Below are positions 63,576 to 64,000 of a stretch of DNA of 64,000 nucleotides, piece after piece. Both the position numbers and the translations under genes were made by a program. The DNA lies in the NCBI RefSeq assembly GCF_900537075.1, contig NZ_UNRA01000002.1, forward strand, positions 124,001 through 188,000, written 5' to 3'. Within the stretch, counting starts at the first letter, position 1. Every line of letters starts with the position of its first letter. The notes under the pieces were generated by a model that was not told the origin of the DNA, searched no databases, and worked only from the letters and a program-made list of their open reading frames with translations. The stretch is from Tropicibacter sp. Alg240-R139 (GTDB lineage: Bacteria > Pseudomonadota > Alphaproteobacteria > Rhodobacterales > Rhodobacteraceae).

Positions 63576-64000
63576 ATGTTGCGATATATTTATGCGGATG
63601 AATTGAATCGTTTTCCCGAACTTGCCAAATCAATGTTCCGGGATCGGGCTGACCAGTTTAAAACTCGCCTTGGCTGGGAAGTGACAGTCGATGAAGACGG
63701 TGAAGAGCGCGATCAGTATGACGATCTCAACCCTCTCTATGTCATCTGGGAAGAGGCTGACGGCCGTCACGGGGGATCCATGCGGTTCCTGCCCACCACC
63801 GGGCCCGTGATGGTGAACGAGGTGTTTGGTCATCTGACGGGAGGAGCCCCGATTTGCAGCCCACTGATCTGGGAATGCACCCGGTTCTGTCTGGCGCGGG
63901 ATGCCAGCCCGAATGTGGCCGCAGCATTGATGTTGGGCGGTGGTGAAATCATGACGGGGTTCGGCGTTCGCCATTTTGCAGGCGTGTTCGACGCTCGTAT
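63576..64000 (+). CDS. luxI: LuxI-type acyl-homoserine-lactone synthase, cut by the window end
   Basis: From ATG 63576 (behind AAAGGGGACC) a frame runs open to the window edge, about 141 residues: LRYIYADELNRFPELAKSMF, RDRADQFKTRLGWEV, VDEDGEERDQYDDLNPLYVI, GGSMRFLPTTGPVMVNEVF, ICSPLIWECTRFCL. These are the LuxI landmarks (the RxxxFxxRLGW start, the YDxxxPxY strand, GSxRxLPTTGP, and WExxRF). It makes the signal bound by LuxR, probably from acyl-ACP and SAM. The C-terminus is outside the window. Confidence 0.92.
   Translation, partial: MLRYIYADELNRFPELAKSMFRDRADQFKTRLGWEVTVDEDGEERDQYDDLNPLYVIWEEADGRHGGSMRFLPTTGPVMVNEVFGHLTGGAPICSPLIWECTRFCLARDASPNVAAALMLGGGEIMTGFGVRHFAGVFDAR

Overview
The window looks like chromosomal DNA of a marine alphaproteobacterium of the Rhodobacterales (Roseobacter group, Ruegeria-like). 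The evidence is the dense high-GC coding with many 4-bp ATGA overlaps, the sdh/suc/mdh TCA block with mcl2 and mch embedded in it, a full set of ethylmalonyl-CoA pathway enzymes, PHB genes phaA/phaB, a TIGR02302 protein next to lysA, an HvrA-type H-NS protein and a LuxR/LuxI pair. No rRNA, tRNA, CRISPR array, transposase or phage gene was recognised. Taxonomy is inferred from gene content only.

Layout. 0-3.2 kb: soxR with a leftward SoxR-type promoter, ETF-ubiquinone oxidoreductase, an AT-rich DUF1493-like gene and a VOC protein. 3.2-8.4 kb: a repeat, a TPR protein, ispE, polyprenyl diphosphate synthase, DUF2007, a TrmN6-like methyltransferase and YdcH. 8.4-9.8 kb: LysR regulator followed by the wreck of an EamA transporter. 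9.9-13 kb: phaB, phaA and an EAL protein. 13.3-15.8 kb: sterol-desaturase-like protein, two small proteins and a TlpA-like thioredoxin. 15.8-23.9 kb: argH, lipoprotein, an apparently inserted DddP-like M24 gene, lysA, TIGR02302 and a zinc-ribbon protein. 24-28.2 kb: ftsE-ftsX-plsC-PPOX, then a TetR/NAD(P)H-quinone-reductase-like pair around three identical-type operators. 28.3-39.2 kb (minus): sucC-orf-sucD-DUF805-orf-DUF805-sucA-sucB-orf-MAPEG-lpdA. 39.5-48.6 kb: glycosyltransferase, mdh, TauE, then mcl2-nnrU-DUF1737-mch and further coupled genes. 49-52.4 kb: sdhCDAB. 52.5-57.4 kb: membrane proteins, ZIP transporter, small proteins, DUF1989, deoD and hvrA. 57.5-62.4 kb: ecm, plsB-like acyltransferase and ccr. 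62.6 kb to the edge: a small gene, luxR and a cut-off luxI.

How the genes work together. phaA/phaB make 3-hydroxybutyryl-CoA; ccr, ecm, mch and mcl2 carry C4 and C5 acyl-CoA through the ethylmalonyl-CoA pathway toward malate and succinyl-CoA, which enter the TCA enzymes encoded in the same window (suc, sdh, mdh, lpd), while ETF-QO feeds electrons from acyl-CoA oxidation to ubiquinone. Two regulatory signals join scattered genes. A tandem TGTGATCACA pair with exactly 21-bp pitch lies upstream of both suc and sdh. A 14-mer CTGCRTTGCGGCGA lies upstream of mcl2, between ecm and plsB, and upstream of ccr.

The most unusual structures are a four-copy intergenic repeat whose two hairpins covary between copies, the shared TCA operators, the shared ethylmalonyl-CoA motif, the DddP-like insertion in the argH-lysA block, a chimeric DUF805-derived N-terminus inside the suc operon, and a CtrA-type box in front of the quorum-sensing genes.
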